Notes: a model not told the origin generated them from the sequence alone. A stretch of 64,000 bases of DNA from Magnolia sinica (GCF_029962835.1 NC_080573.1:93057501-93121500); one strand, 5' to 3'; positions 1-12,611 are shown, counted from the first letter of the stretch. Translations and numbers: made by a program.

Positions 1-1184
1 ACAAAAAAATAAATAAATTGTCCTTCACATGCTTATAAGGGACCCTACCTAATTAATAGACTGGATTTTCAATATACGTGGCGCATCATTCGAATATATC
101 ACATGTGTACAGCTTCTTTCGTCATTTAATTTTCTTTATAAATATTCCTCCTCATCCTTTCTCTCTATCTTCATTTAATGATCTTTTTCCTTGTTTAATG
201 CTCTCTCCCCTCTACCTTTGGAAATGAATCAAGTCCTTGTTAGCTTAGAGAGGGTTATGTGGGGCCCATCATGATCTTTGGATTTTATTCAAGCCGACCA
301 CCGATTTTGTTATATTATTTTAGGGCAAGAACCCCCTAAGAAAATCTAATGCACAAGTGGATCGCCATGATGTATGGGCTTTATCTTCGTTTTTTTTTTT
401 AATCCTCTAAAATCAATCCCATGTTTGTATTTCCTTTCATCCAGGTTTGTGAGACATAATCAGCAAGTTGAAAGGAAAATAAACATTGGTGAGCCTTATA
501 AAGTTATCAATGGTGAGTGTTCAATCAATGCTATTTCTTATGGTGTGGTCCCCTTGGAGTTTTGATCTGCTTCATTTTTAAGATCATGTCCCACCATGAT
601 ATGGAAAAAAGGATGGACCGCGTGGATAAAACACATGCATTATGATGGGCCCCTAGTGCACCTCTAATGCTGACTTCAATATTAAAGGACACTACCGAAT
701 CCGAGTCCCCGTTGGACAAATCTTTTTTTAAGTTTCATGTCCAATGGTTTGGACTATATATCAAGGTCCAACCACTAGTAACTTCCAACCTTTCATGTTT
801 AGATGACATTTAAACCCTCTAACAGGTTGAACGTCATAAGAATCACCTTTTTTAACAACTCTTTAATATGCAATTGTATGGTCATCATTTACCAACGTAT
901 ACTTATTGTTTTATATGGTGTGGGCCACTTAATAAGTAAATACTAACAATCATTGTAATGAATGTTCTTCATGTTGGGGTTAAACTGTTGGAAGGGTTGG
1001 ATTTTATAAGAACTTAAAACTTTAAAAGTTATCATACAACAAACAGTAGCTTATAGCCCAACCGATTAAACTAAACGGCTATTTCTCTCGGAAACGTATC
1101 ATTTTAAGGGAACTTAGGGATGAACTTACGGATATACCAGATGTACACTTACACTTGATTTTTTATAGGATATATATTGATATG
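1..1184. other. Gene-free stretch, old MITE-like mosaic
   Basis: I see no gene here. The stretch is AT-rich. Between about 500 and 720 it has the phrasing of the dispersed MITEs seen elsewhere in the window: a TGGTGTGGTCC-like phrase, a GATGGACCGCGTGG-like phrase and a TGATGGGCCC phrase. The short open frames lie entirely in these repeat-like sequences, lack family motifs and overlap on both strands. No complete inverted-repeat pair could be closed inside the stretch, so the remnants are not delimited further. Confidence 0.55.
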
Positions 1185-1695
1185 TATGTGTGATCCACTC
1201 TAATCATTACATGTATAATCCAATTATGGTTCAGGAGCTAAGAAATCAAGCTGATCTATGATTCAAGTGAGCTATACTAATGGAAATAATTTGGAGAGAG
1301 ACGTCCACCCTTAATTTTAATAAGGCCCACCATGATGATTATGTGAAATCCACTCCAACCATTAGATACCACATCAAACTTTAGTCTCGACGCCTAAAAA
1401 TCATGCCTACCAAGGGAAACTGTTTGGAGGGTGAGCTTTCATTGTACACTATTTCCAATTGTGTGGTCCACCTAAACTGTGGATGGGGCTTATTTCTAGC
1501 CTCTAGATCTAACATGGTGTGACTCACCTGATGATTGGAGTGGATTTCTCATTAATGCTATGGTGGGCCCACCTAGGCCGACAACTCTTTTCATCTTCAA
1601 AATAACTTTCTTTTGGGCGTTATTTATTAGCATTGATTAGCACTCAAATAGGCAACTAGTTGGACCATCCAACTAGTTGTGTGTGAGCATTACTT
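1185..1695. mobile_element. Partial TIR element, AACTAGTTGG family
   Basis: The right end (about 1651-1692) carries two copies of AACTAGTTGG(A) followed by TGTGTGTGAGCATTA. The reverse complement of this opens the element at 27775, and a similar end closes that element near 29610. Internal phrases such as the lead-in to AGAGAGACGTCCACCC and the TTAGCATTGATTAGCAC stretch also recur there. I therefore read this as one half of a second copy of that non-coding family. The other end is not recognised in the window. Superfamily is not determined. Confidence 0.5.
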
Positions 1696-1738
1696 GTGTG
1701 TGCGCGTGTGCGTGCGTGTGTGTGGGGGGGGGGGGGGG
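1695..1738. repeat. GT-rich simple repeat and G run
   Basis: A TGTGTGTGCGCGTGTG-type tract is followed by a run of 15 G at 1724-1738. It sits exactly at the outer border of the next inverted-repeat element. A shorter G run also precedes the related end near 29870, so a G run at this border may be a trait of the family. G runs this long are prone to assembly error. Confidence 0.8.
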
Positions 1739-2160
1739 AATGGTTCTATGCGGTCGAGCTCATGGGAACTTCTCATGAGGTCGAGCTGTGTGGGCCCACT
1801 GTGATGCGTGTCAAACATCTACCCCATCAGTCAGATACACTATTTCATGGTGGGCCTCAGGCTCAAAAATCAAGTCAATCCATGACTTGTGTGGGCCACA
1901 CCACATTCAAAAGTTGAGAAGGGTTACCCTCCCATTAAAACATTCCTAATCATTTGTTGGGCCCACCGAGATGGGGCACGAATTAGGTACTACCCCCACC
2001 TATTCCAAGCTCGAGACAGGCGGAGGCCCCGCAGGCCACTGAGGGGCCACCGTGATGTATTCCAAACTGTCCATCCGTTTTTCATAACATTTTAAAATAC
2101 TGGACCAAAAATGAGTTAAATCAGAAGCTCAAATGAACCACACCACAGTAAGTAGTGGTG

Positions 2161-3586
2161 TGTTGACACCCTACCTAGGTTAGAATCTTAAGAAAGCTAA
2201 GGCAATCAAGGGGCCATGATCATATCCTAAACCAAACCCTAATCCCAGCTTGAACCTAATCCAAAACCCCGACTCAAAATCTCGAACTTCCAATCCGTAA
2301 CCTGAAATCCCAATCCAAACCATTTAATCCACATATAGCCCCTGCCTATACCTTATATCCTGACCAGAACCCTTTACCCAAACCTTAGTCTACCTGAACC
2401 CCAAAAGGGGGGCTATCGGACGAACCGGTGCATCAAACAAGCCCACACACTTGAGCCCAGCCCGAGCCCTTACTGGGCAGTAGTCAAACTACCGCCGCCG
2501 GTACTTGGAGTGCCGCCACGCGTGGCCCCTGTATGAATTTTTGGAGACAGCTGTCCCAACGTCCGAAAGTTAACTTTCTTTAGAAATTACCCTCTCATCC
2601 GACTTTTTTTACCATTTTACTAATCCCAATAGCCAATGAGAGTGCGCCACGTGGCGTCTCCCTCCCCTCAACCAATCACCACTTGCCACATCAGCATTTA
2701 CCCTTCTCAAACCCAAAAATTACCAAAAGACCATTGGAGAAGGCTATAAATAGCCCTCTCCTGTTCACATTTAAAAAAAAAAGACAACTCTTGACTTCCA
2801 AGCTTAAGTGAGAAAGAGAGAAAGAGAGAGGGAGAGAGTGAGGGTGAAGAGGTGCTCCTAAGCCTCCAAGTTCAGATTTTTTAGCTCCTCCTTAGCCTCG
2901 TCCCGACCTTCCTAACCCGGCAAGCCTAGCCCGGATTGATCATGGCGCAGTCCATGTCTTAGCCTACTTAAGATCAAGCCAAAGATCCTTCTACTTTATG
3001 CAAGCATTCATCATGACATCTATTCACTTCTCAACCCCCCTGCTCCTCTAGATCTCTAGTGAACGTATGCTTTATGACTTGCCGTACATCGAATCCTGTC
3101 ACATCAGAAATTTCTAGTGATCTAGCCTACTCTTACTTACCTTCTTTACATAAGCATCATCACATCTGCCTTTTAGACACGCCGTTGGACGTATGCTCTG
3201 TGGCTTGCCGAAATCTCAGATCTTGCCGCATCAGAAATTCACATGTGCCTAGTCCTACTTTGACCACATCATTCATCCCTTGAGATTTTCATACCACACC
3301 AAGTAGAAACCGTACATTTGTACGCGCAAAGAGGGTGCCTAACACCTTCCCTCTTTGTAACTGAGGTCCCTTACCCGGAATCCCGAATCGTAGACCAGGA
3401 GTCAATTTAAGGTAGGAGAGACTTCGAATTTTTTCAACCTTACATATTTCGCGGGTTCTAGCCGACTGTGAGATTCTGAGATTAATTGGCTAGTGGCGAC
3501 TCCAACATATACAAATCAGTTTAATCACCCCCACCACCAAAACATAACATACAAACCAGCGTGGGCACCAATTTTCAGTGTTTACA
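2161..3586 (+). repeat. 5' LTR of the Tat/Ogre-like element
   Basis: This 1426-bp LTR matches 24952-26394 along its length. It holds a likely core promoter (TATAAATA at 2745), followed by an AG-rich leader (AAGAGAGAGGGAGAGAG-like, about 2811-2840) typical of R/U5 regions. It ends at 3586, just upstream of the primer-binding site. Confidence 0.9.
2745..2752 (+). promoter_or_regulatory. TATA box of the Tat/Ogre LTR promoter
   Basis: TATAAATA lies in the context GGCTATAAATAGCCC and is conserved at 25555-25562 in the 3' LTR. Transcripts would start about 30 bp downstream, just before the AG-rich leader. Inferred from motif and position only. Confidence 0.65.
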
Positions 3587-3589
3587 GAA

Positions 3590-3607
3590 TGGCGACTCCA
3601 CTGGGGA
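3590..3607 (+). other. Primer-binding site, Ogre type
   Basis: TGGCGACTCCACTGGGGA lies 3 bp after the 5' LTR. It resembles the tRNA-Arg-complementary primer site described for Ogre elements; assignment to tRNA-Arg rests on that resemblance, not on a tRNA comparison. The spacing and the terminal TGG fit minus-strand priming by a tRNA 3' CCA end. Confidence 0.75.
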
Positions 3608-3736
3608 CTTGCTAGATCACACTAGTTGAGACCCAACTCAAAAGTGGGTGGTACTTTAATCTCAAGGGATATCATCACTACAATTCATTAAAAAAAACAT
3701 CTTTGGCTTGCACTTTTCTAGGAATAGATTCGAACC

Positions 3737-5850
3737 ATGGCCACTCGATCTCACGCAGCCATGACCACCCAAGCTACCCATGAAGAAGAGCCGGCAGCTC
3801 AGCCAGCTCCCGAAACATCAAAACCTGCACCTGCACTAACACCCACGCTGCCACCTCCAGTAGCTCCAATAAACCCACAAGCCAATACCACCATGTAAGA
3901 AGTGGCCCAAAGTCTCCAAGCAATACAAGAGTTATTACTTCACTTAGTACTAAGTGCCATACCGAATACATAGGCAACCCAGCCTAGTGTACAGAACAGT
4001 TCACTCCCTCAAACCCCTTTTGCCTTTTCTCTCATCCCTCCAACAAATCTTGTTCTCCCTCTCTCAGAAGAGTTAGCACAAGATCAGCAGCAACCAGCAA
4101 ACGGGAGCAACCCTCCCAACCTCTCTACTCAGCACATCACAACAATAAAGTTACAACATGCAGGAGCCATAGATAAGAATTGGCGGATGCCCATCAAGGG
4201 GGTAAGTTTTAAGTCCAATTCACTCCCCCTAATGGGAGCAACATTCCAGAATTGGCAAATACCCCAGGCGAAAGCCATTTTCGAACATCACACCCTCCTC
4301 CGAAAGGGAACGACGTTCAATTTCAACTACCTCCCATCATTGGGAGTCCATCTTTTTTCCAACAACCCCCCATTCTCGATCCATATGAAGAGGAAGCAGC
4401 ACAAGCCCTAGAGCAAGGGGCAAGGTATCCACAGCAAGGCAAGTCAGAAATTGAAGAATTGCGAGAACAATTACAAATTGTGCAAAATCAGCTCCAGAGG
4501 TAGCAAGGAGTGGACCACCCATCCACCAAGTTCAGGGATCTTTGTCCCTTCCTTGACGCTCGGGTACCTCCAAACTTCGAGGTACAAAAATTCAAAAGGT
4601 ATGACGGTAGTGGGTGCCCCACAGTACATCTAAAGGCCTTTTGTGGGGAACTCAATGCGATAGCAGGGAACAATGGAGCCATGATACGGCTCTTCCAGAA
4701 ATCTCTTAAAGGTGATGCTTTGGATTGGTATACTTCGCTGGACAGCCATCAAATCAGAACCTGGGAAAGACTCTCCCAAGCATTCATTGAGAGATTTTCA
4801 TATAACCTGAACATGGCTCCAAGAAGGTCTGATCTGGCTGCCTTAAGACAAAAAAGCGACAAGTCTTTATCAGCATACGTAGGGTGATGGCGGGCTATGG
4901 CGGCCCGAATGAGAAACCCCATTGATGATGAAGAACAAATATCCATGATCGTACATTCAGCAAATCCCAATATTTTAGGATTTCTAATCTCTTACCCATA
5001 CGTAAACTTCTCTCAGCTCATCCAAGCTAGAGAACAAGTGGAAGCCGGGATCAAAGCCAGAACCTTTTCCCCATGGCCACACCAGGCCTCCACAATCAGA
5101 AGAAACAAAGTTGAGGGAAAACCCATTGGATACGGGAATGGAAACGGCACTACCCCCACGCAACACACTATGGAGGTTAACAATATCATTGCCAACACTC
5201 AAGGCAATCAGTATGCTCCACAACCGGAGCCACAGCAAGACAAGCAGTACCAGCCACAATCAAATCGGCAGTACCAACCACAGCAAGCCCAACAGGGATA
5301 TCAGGCACAACCGTCTCAACAACAACAGCCCAGGGGGAATGCGCAAGGCCCCTATAAATAGGCAATGTTAGGTAGAAAGTTCACCCCTCTAGCATAAACA
5401 TACAGTCAGGTTCTGACAATGTTAATGCAGAAGCAACTTTTGACACCACTCCAGCCTTGACTTACACCTAATCTCTTGCCACCTGGTTATAATGAAAACT
5501 AGTACTTCGCATATTACCAGGCTCCTGGTCATCTAACGGACCGCTGTTTCACCTTGAAACATGCGGTCCAAGATTTAATCGAAAGCCAGAAAATTGCAAT
5601 CACCCCGCAGGCCAACAATATAGCTTAAGCCAACATTCTCCAAAATTCCCTTCTGTCGCATCAAGCGGGACCCAGTACATCCAGTACCTCTACCGTCAAC
5701 CACATTGAAGGAGGGCAACCCACGTACTCCTCTGCACATCATTCCATACAAGCAATCATGACCGATATAACAAATCGGACGTGGAGATACCAACAGGTGC
5801 CACCGCCTGGGCCACAGGTATTCCTTAAAGCAGCACCAGTAACTCAACCT
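3737..5850 (+). pseudogene. gag of the Tat/Ogre-like element, decayed
   Basis: Capsid-type protein that would package the element RNA. The first ATG (3737) opens a Pro/Ala/Gln-rich N-terminus broken by stops near 3896 and 3972. The frame changes between about 4260 and 4400. The core capsid region then reads from 4510 to 5361, with KYDG-like RYDGSGCPTVHLKAF, LKGDALDWYTSLD and TWERLSQAFIERF, as in Tat/Ogre Gag. A TGA at about 4888 breaks it. A Gln-rich tail follows (about 5220-5340). A degenerate Cys/His motif with GHLTDRCFTLKHAVQDLIES follows near 5520-5590 in another stop-broken stretch, as in intact Tat Gags. Non-functional as it stands. Confidence 0.8.
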
Positions 5851-6240
5851 CTCGTAATCCTTGAAGTAGCACCAGAACTCAGCCTCTCATAATCCTTGAA
5901 GTAGCAACTAATAGGTCACACCCTCAGCATCTCGTTCCCTAAGGGGCACATTCAACTTCATCCTCAGTACATCCAAAAAGGTCGAATTCTAAAATCCCTC
6001 ATTCTCCCAATAGACCTCCCTGATGTAGCCCCGCTAACCTTACAAGGGGCACCCCCGTTTCAAACACCAAGTTTTCTAATGCCTCACCAATTGACACATG
6101 CCTAGAGGATCCCTCCCACACATCAAAGGGAGGAAGAAAACTTCATTACCAAAACCGGTCAAGACCTGGTAGCACCTCAAGAGAAATCATCAAGTCCATC
6201 ACAAATAGTTCCAACCACAATTTCTCAGTCTCAAGAACCA

Positions 6241-6822
6241 ATGATATACCTGGAAGGAAGAACGGTCCCCTCCTACAACCCAAAAGCAGTCTCATGGCAG
6301 TACCCAGAATGCGCTGAAGTGGGTAACAATGGGAGATATTTCAGGAGGGATAACCAGAACCTAAAGAAACCCGGGAAACTTTGTCGGGAACCACCTGCAA
6401 AACCGATGCTGCTTATGACATAGCAACCCAACTCAAATACATTCCCGCACAAATATCCATTTGGAAATTTTTATGTACATCAAGATCGCATCGAGAAATC
6501 TTTGTGAAAACATTAAATGATGCACATATCTCTCCCGACGTACCGCCCAAAATGGTAGCAAGTATGATCAGGCAACTCCTTGCACCATGAGCCATCACTT
6601 TCTCTAATGAAGAGTTGCTACCCGAAGGTCACAAACATGGGCGCTCATTAAACATAGCTGTCCGTTATGAGAATTTCAAAGTTCCTCTCGTACTCATAGA
6701 CAATGGATCAAGCCTAAATGTTTGCCCTTTGAGGACTATCAAATATTTAGGGATAAAATTGTTTTCATTCTGACCCAGTACTATGAGCGTCCGAGCCTTT
6801 GATAACTCCCGGAGGCAAGTTG
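6241..6822 (+). pseudogene. Gag-protease region, part 1 (aspartic protease active site)
   Basis: Region joining gag to the aspartic protease, which would cut the Gag-Pol polyprotein. Recognisable pieces are SYNPKAVSWQYPE near 6270, a segment with TQLKYIPAQISIWKFL (about 6430-6480) shifted to another frame, then EELLPEGHKHGRSLNIAV. The catalytic triad context is LVLIDNGSSLNVCPLRT (about 6690-6740). Here DNGS replaces the DTGA/DSGA of other lineages; DNGSALN is usual for Tat elements. Frame changes, a stop near 6590 and a stop near 6772 break it. It is then cut by the solo LTR at 6823, and the host sequence resumes at 12612. Confidence 0.75.
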
Positions 6823-7741
6823 TGTTAGGCTCGTATCCAAGACTATATCATCTCGTAGGCTCCCGCGGTCCTTCCGGTTGAATTCCGGCTACCCGCGATC
6901 TGTTATCGGCATTTTCACGCGATCTTGAGTCGTGTCTAGTATATCTGAGTCAGCTCAACTCGAAACTTGTACCGTCATAACCGCGTCGTCGCCGCGGTTC
7001 TAATGTCGCGTCTCGTGCGTCAAAGCGACGCTTAGATCAGAAGTTGTGGCCTACGCATTATAATGGCTGTGGACCGCACATTGTGGGACCTACCTACTCC
7101 TATGAAACCATTCCCTAGGTGTCATGTCCTTATACAAGTAATAATGGCTCCTCCTCTTAAGTCAACACCTCCCCTTACCTAGGCATTTATGATGGCCTTA
7201 CATCATTATGACAAGCCATAACTTCTCTCTCTCTTATCTCTCTCTCCATCCCTCTTTCTTCTTCACTTTTCCTCCATTGTTGCAAGCTTGGGGTGTCCAA
7301 GCCACCCAAAATCCAGCCATCTCCCACCTATTCTCCCTACTAATCCAGCCCACCAAACCCCATCTCGACTATTAAATCAACCTCCTTGAAGCTCTAAGAC
7401 TTATTGGAGGAAGGAGGAGTTCAAGATTTTGAAGTGGGTGCTTCTTTCTCCCTCTCTCTCTTTCATTATTTTGGTGTGATGATGTGGCCGTGTGGCCCAC
7501 CCGGATGTACCCCACCTTGATGTATGTCTTATCCAACCGTCCAAACCATGTGGGCCCTACCTAAATGAGGATGGGAAAAACATTAATATCAAATTGATCA
7601 AGTGGACCACGTCCACGTGGGACCCACCAACCGTGGTCCCCACACGAGGGACCCACCTTGATAAAAACGTTCACGTCCAGCGTCCCTGGACGTTGGACAT
7701 TGAGACGTGTGAACAGACCGTGGATGTACTAACAGCAACAA

Positions 7742-7743
<2 letters not shown>

Positions 7744-7815
<72 letters not shown>
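7744..7815. repeat. (TA)n microsatellite
   Basis: About 36 uninterrupted TA units inside the solo LTR. It reads through as Ile-Tyr repeats in an open frame that spans it, which is not a real gene. Copy number is likely unstable. Confidence 0.95.
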
Positions 7816-7818
<3 letters not shown>

Positions 7819-8699
7819 GTTTTTGGGTGGGCTGCTCATGCAGACCCCACCTTGAAGTATAGGTCTAATCCTTGTTGTCCATTCCATTTCTCAGCTCATT
7901 TTAGGCTTTGAGCCGAAATATGAGGCCAATCCGATTATCTAGCGGGCCATATCATAGAAAACGGTAGTTTTACCATTAACATCCATTAGGACCCACTCTG
8001 ATGTTTCTATGCATCAAAATATATCGAATATTGGTCTTATTTAGACTGTCTTTAGTTATATGATCCAATGGGTGGGGTGGATTCTGCTAATGTGGGCCCT
8101 ACCTGTGAAAAACCTTCATAAAACAAAAATTTTTATAAATACGTAACTGAGGGGCTGGACGCCCCCCTTGCTGCTGACGTCCAGCGTCCAAAGGACGCTG
8201 CAGTAGGATCTGCTGGACGTAGGTGGGACGGTGGGCCTCACCTCAGGCCCCACATGTGGAGCATCCACACCATGTAATTGATGGGTCTTCTTTTGGCATG
8301 GGAATACCCCAAAAATCTGCTGTTCATGGCTCTCAGGTGGACCACACCACTAACAACATGAGATTGAACGTCTGCCATTGATACCCTTTTTGGACCACAG
8401 GAGTCGTGAATCCATATGAAATTTGTTTTTCCCCTTTATTCAAGTCTCCGTGACCTTATCAAAAGATTGGATGAAAATAAATGTTATGGTGGGCCCACGT
8501 GGGACCCACTAGACGTATGATCTTATCAACCGTCCATCCATTTATAGATGGGACGGGCAGGAGCTTTGACTAACCACCTTGATATATGCGTTTACATCCA
8601 AGCCTGGATCTGGATGGACTGGACGTTACCCCTTTTCAAAAAAAACAAGAAGAAGTATTGTATATTATATAATATACATATTATTTATTTAAGGGATGG

Positions 8700-8800
8700 T
8701 GAGTCCCACGTGGGAAACCACCTTGATGTATTATTATATATTATAATATATATATATATATATATGATATATATTATTATATAATATAATATTTTATATT
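8700..8800. repeat. AT-rich tract with TATA repeats in solo LTR copy 1
   Basis: ATTATATATTATAATATA-type sequence around 8729-8803 lies between two GGGTCCCAC(G)-type MITE-like blocks. Low-complexity, with no other feature seen. Confidence 0.7.
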
Positions 8801-9375
8801 AAATAGACAATATGGTGGGTCTGGCGTGCAGGATACGGCCTCACCATGATGCGTGTGTTGTATCCTTACTGTACATCTGAGCGTGGACGTGGGGCCACCG
8901 TGGTACGTGGGTTTTGCCACACCCGTCCAGTGGGACCCACCATAGATGTATACGTTTTATCCATTCGTCCATCTGGACGGTGGCAACAGAGGCCCACCAC
9001 TGATGGATGTGCTGCATCCAGCCGTCCATCCATTTGGCTAGCTTGTCTCAAGGCTTGAGACTAAAAATAAGAGAGATCCAATTATCAGATGGACCACACT
9101 ACAAAAAACAGTGGATTGAACACCCACCATTGAAACTCCTTTTGGATTACAGAAGTTTTGAACCAATATGATATTTGTTTTTCCTCTAAATCCATGTCTT
9201 TGTGATCTTATGAACAGGTTGGATGGGAAATAAACCCTATGGTGGGCTCACTGGAATTTAACGGTGGAAATCTTTACCACCACTATTATTTATGGTATGG
9301 TTTGATCCTTTGGATATGATTCATATTTTTTTATATAAGCTCTATAATGATTTCTATCAATGAATGAATGGTTTT

Positions 9376-9650
9376 GGAACTGGCCCATTCAACTCGGCCC
9401 ATTCGACTTAGCCCATTTGATTCGGCCCATTTGACTCGGCCCATTGATTCGGCCCATTTGAATCGGCCCATTCGATTCGGCCCATTTAGATTGGCCCGTT
9501 TGACTCGGCCCATTCGATTCGGTTCATTTGACTCGGCTCATTGATTCGGCCCATTTGAATCGACCCATTCGATTCGGTTCATTTGAATCAGCCCGTTTGA
9601 CTCGGCCCATTTGATTCGGCCTATTTGATTCGATCCATTTGATAAGGCCC
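9376..9650. repeat. 14-bp tandem array (CGGCCCATTTGATT)
   Basis: About 19 units of a 14-bp consensus CGGCCCATTTGATT, varying mostly at positions 9-13 (CATTTGACT, CATTCGATT, CATTGATT). They run head to tail inside solo LTR copy 1. The minus strand reads as a degenerate Gly-Arg-Val/Trp-Ala repeat, an artefact of the period and not a protein. Confidence 0.9.
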
Positions 9651-9879
9651 GATATTGTATATATATTGGCCCATGAGTGAGGCCCAATGTGATGTGTATA
9701 TGTCCCATAAGCGAGGCCCATGATGATGTGTATTAAACCCTTGTATGAGACCGTGGACCCATTATATAATTGACCCTATGCGTGCCATTCCTTGGGAGCA
9801 ATGTTGGTTAAAGGTCCACATTGATGGGCGATGATGGTTGAATGTCCACATTGTGACCTTCCCTTAGGCCTTATTCGGC

Positions 9880-10510
9880 CGATTATCGAGGCCAATTATC
9901 GACCGATTCCGATTGTCGTGGCTGATTGCCGATTAGTGATCGAGACTGATTATCATGACCAAATGCCGATTCCGATCATTGAGGCCGGTTATTGATCAAT
10001 TGTGATTGTTATAGCCAATTGCCGATTCCGATTATCGAGGCCGATTATCTATCGATCCCGATTGTTATGACCGATTGCCGATTCCGATCATCAAGGCCGA
10101 CTATTGATCAATTCTGATTATTATGGCCGATTGCTGATTCTGATTATCGAGACCGATTATTGATCGATTCCAATTGTTATGGTCGATTGCCGATTCCGAT
10201 CATCAAGGCCGATTATTGATCAATTCTGATTATAGTAGCCGATTGCTAATTAGTGATCAAGGCTGATTATCATGACAGATTTCCGATTCCGATCATCGGG
10301 GCCGATTATTGATCAATTCCGATTGTTATGGCCAATTGCCGATTCTGATCATCGAGGCCAATTATTGATCAATTCTGATTGTTATGGCCGATTATCAAGG
10401 TCAATTATCGAGGCTGATCTGATCACCGATTCCTACTATTGAGGCCGATTCTGATTATCAAGGCCAACTCCGATTGTCGAGGATGGGTATCGAGGCCGAT
10501 TGTCGAGGCC
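9880..10510. repeat. 56-bp tandem array (GGCCGATTATTGATC...)
   Basis: About ten diverged units of a 56-bp repeat. Each starts GGCCGATTATTGATCAATTC, continues CGATTGTTATGGCC and ends CCGATCATCAA. Unit starts are visible near 9986, 10039, 10095, 10151, 10207, 10300 and 10356; some units are shortened to about 40 bp. The same CCGATTATCGAGG words appear only as a short stretch in solo LTR copy 2 (about 52685-52795). The array therefore expanded in this copy or shrank in the other. Confidence 0.88.
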
Positions 10511-12611
10511 CATTGTGATGTATATGCGGCCCATATTTGAGGCCCATTCCGTTGAGCATTCGGCCTCGGCTTAATGCATTTGATGAGGCCCATTATGATG
10601 CATTTGAGGGCCAAGCGATGGAGCCCATGTGATGTATGTTAAGCCCATGTGAAAGGCCCATTGTGATGTGTATTAAGCTCTTGAGTGAGGCCCATGGTGT
10701 TGTATATTTGGCCCTTGTGTGAGGCCATGAGTCCACTATACGTTAGGCTTTATGTGGGCCATTCCTTGGGGGCAATGTTAGTTAAATGTCCACATTGTCG
10801 AGGTCGATTGTCGATGCCGATTATTGATATCAATTATGAGTACGTGACCGCATAGCATCATGATACATGCCCATATGCATCATCTGTATGTTTGTTATGA
10901 GATGTAATTGACCATTGCATATGTCATTGGGTAGGATGATATGAGACTCCCTGATAGGCAGAGGTTATCTCACACAAGCGCACGGCATGCGCAGGATTGA
11001 TGTATGACTGGATTGTATGACTCATGCATCTTGCATTGTGTTGTGATTATTGTACGCCTTAGCGACATCAGGACCGTAGCCTCCACAGGCATGTCGTAGA
11101 TGGCCAGACGGGACACTGAAAATTTGTTCTAGCATCGAGCTGTCATAGATGACCCTGGGTGAAAATCCCTAAACCCTCTTGGTACCAGAGGACATCCCAA
11201 CGTCGAGACTGAGTAAATACATGAGCGCCCGAGTGCCTAATACTAGGAGGTCGTGTCTCCCACTGTGTCATAGTCGGTTGGGAGGGGGTGTGACCTTACC
11301 TGCCTGAGTGAGGGGGCAATGTCTAGGTTGAGTTTGACTAGCTTGAGGAATGGGTCCACTATCGACGAGCCGGGCCTGATATTGACAGGCGGATAGTGAG
11401 GTCTCTTCCACTTACCCAGTTGTGCGCTCGGATATGGGCGACAAGCTGGTGTAGAGTGTAATAGACCCCGGTGATGTTCCCAGAGATGAACTGTACTAAT
11501 ATGTGGACTTATTAGGTAGGAGTTGCATACTCATTCATTCATTCACTATCCACTCGGACTGGTGGTGCGTAACTATTTGTTACGTGTACCTTCGCAATAG
11601 CCGGGATTTTGGTTGGGCGCGCGACTAACCTGAGATCAGGAGTTTACCACATTGAGTCTAACTATCCAAATTTAGGTATGGAGCTGGTTTGAATAGAAGT
11701 CCCTTGTAATGGACCCCATAGCCCGCGATACTATGTACTATCATCTCGACTTCACACTCCAGTATGGTCATTCCATTCGCACCGCATATTGCATTACATC
11801 CGCGGCATATGGCATTTTGGGTTACCTTTATTTCTGCATTTATATGGTTTTCAATACGGCTGACGGTATTCGTTAATTCATCAGGAATTGCATATTGCAT
11901 CGCATCCTCGGCATCTGATATTTGGCTCTTTATGACTCCTCATTTGTATAGCTGTTCTATATTGCGTATTCTGATATTGATTGACTTATGGACTTGTCCG
12001 TATTTCCACTTACTCTGTTATCGTATGATTTATGATCTTGTCAGTATTTCTGTTTACTCTGATAATTTACGCTCTTGTCAATATTTTTGCTTACTCTGAT
12101 AATTCATGATCTTGTCAGTATTTCTGCTTATTCTGATATTGTACGATTTATGGATTACCAGTATTTCCGGTATTGTATGATAATAGCATTGTATTGAAAA
12201 CTTGGCACTTACCTTGTGCGCACACTTACACCACCCTCTAAGCTTTTTATAAGCTTATGCACGATAGATGTATGCAGGTGATGTTAGGATGCAGCAGTGT
12301 TGAGCTTGAAGTGTGCAGCGATCTTCGGGAGCTAGATTTTCGATTTATATATTTTCCTTTCAACATTGTACTCAAATGATTATATTAATGGATATGTGAT
12401 GATGATGTTGCATTTGTGAATTGGGTAATCTTGTGGTTATGTTTATTACGAGTTAAATGTACATTGAAAAAAAATCCTCCTTATAGGATCTAGGATCGGA
12501 ATCTGGCATATGGACGCTAGGAGCCGAGAATGAGGTACTACAGAGGCTGTCGGCACCAGATTCAGCGATCGAAATTCCTGTGAATCCGATTTTCGGGTTT
12601 GGGGCGTGAAA

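Larger units (their letters stand above)
6823..12611 (+). mobile_element. Solo LTR of a giant-LTR Tekay-like family (copy 1)
   Basis: It begins TGTTAGGCTCGTATCC and ends CGTTTGGGGCGTGAAA-like sequence. It is flanked by the 5-bp duplication AGTTG (6818-6822 and 12612-12616), and host protease coding resumes on the far side. The start matches the 3' LTR start of the minus-strand Tekay element (36281 downward) and the minus-strand start of the solo LTR at 56650. The end matches theirs too, with a substitution in the final CA. No gag or pol motif is present, so this is a solo LTR left by LTR-LTR recombination. At 5789 bp the LTR is unusually long because of tandem arrays and MITE-like blocks. Confidence 0.8.

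Noticed and set aside
7492..7911. 139-codon open frame across the (TA)n tract
   Set aside because: Ile-Tyr repeats come from the microsatellite; no conserved motif and it lies inside a solo LTR.
9331..9721. Two minus-strand frames with Met-Gly-Arg-Val / Trp-Ala repeats
   Set aside because: They follow the 14-bp tandem array and its decay; the protein-like pattern is a by-product of the repeat period.
9880..10510. 56-bp repeats as a CRISPR-like array
   Set aside because: Units are contiguous and diverged with no unique spacers of constant length; the context is a plant LTR.
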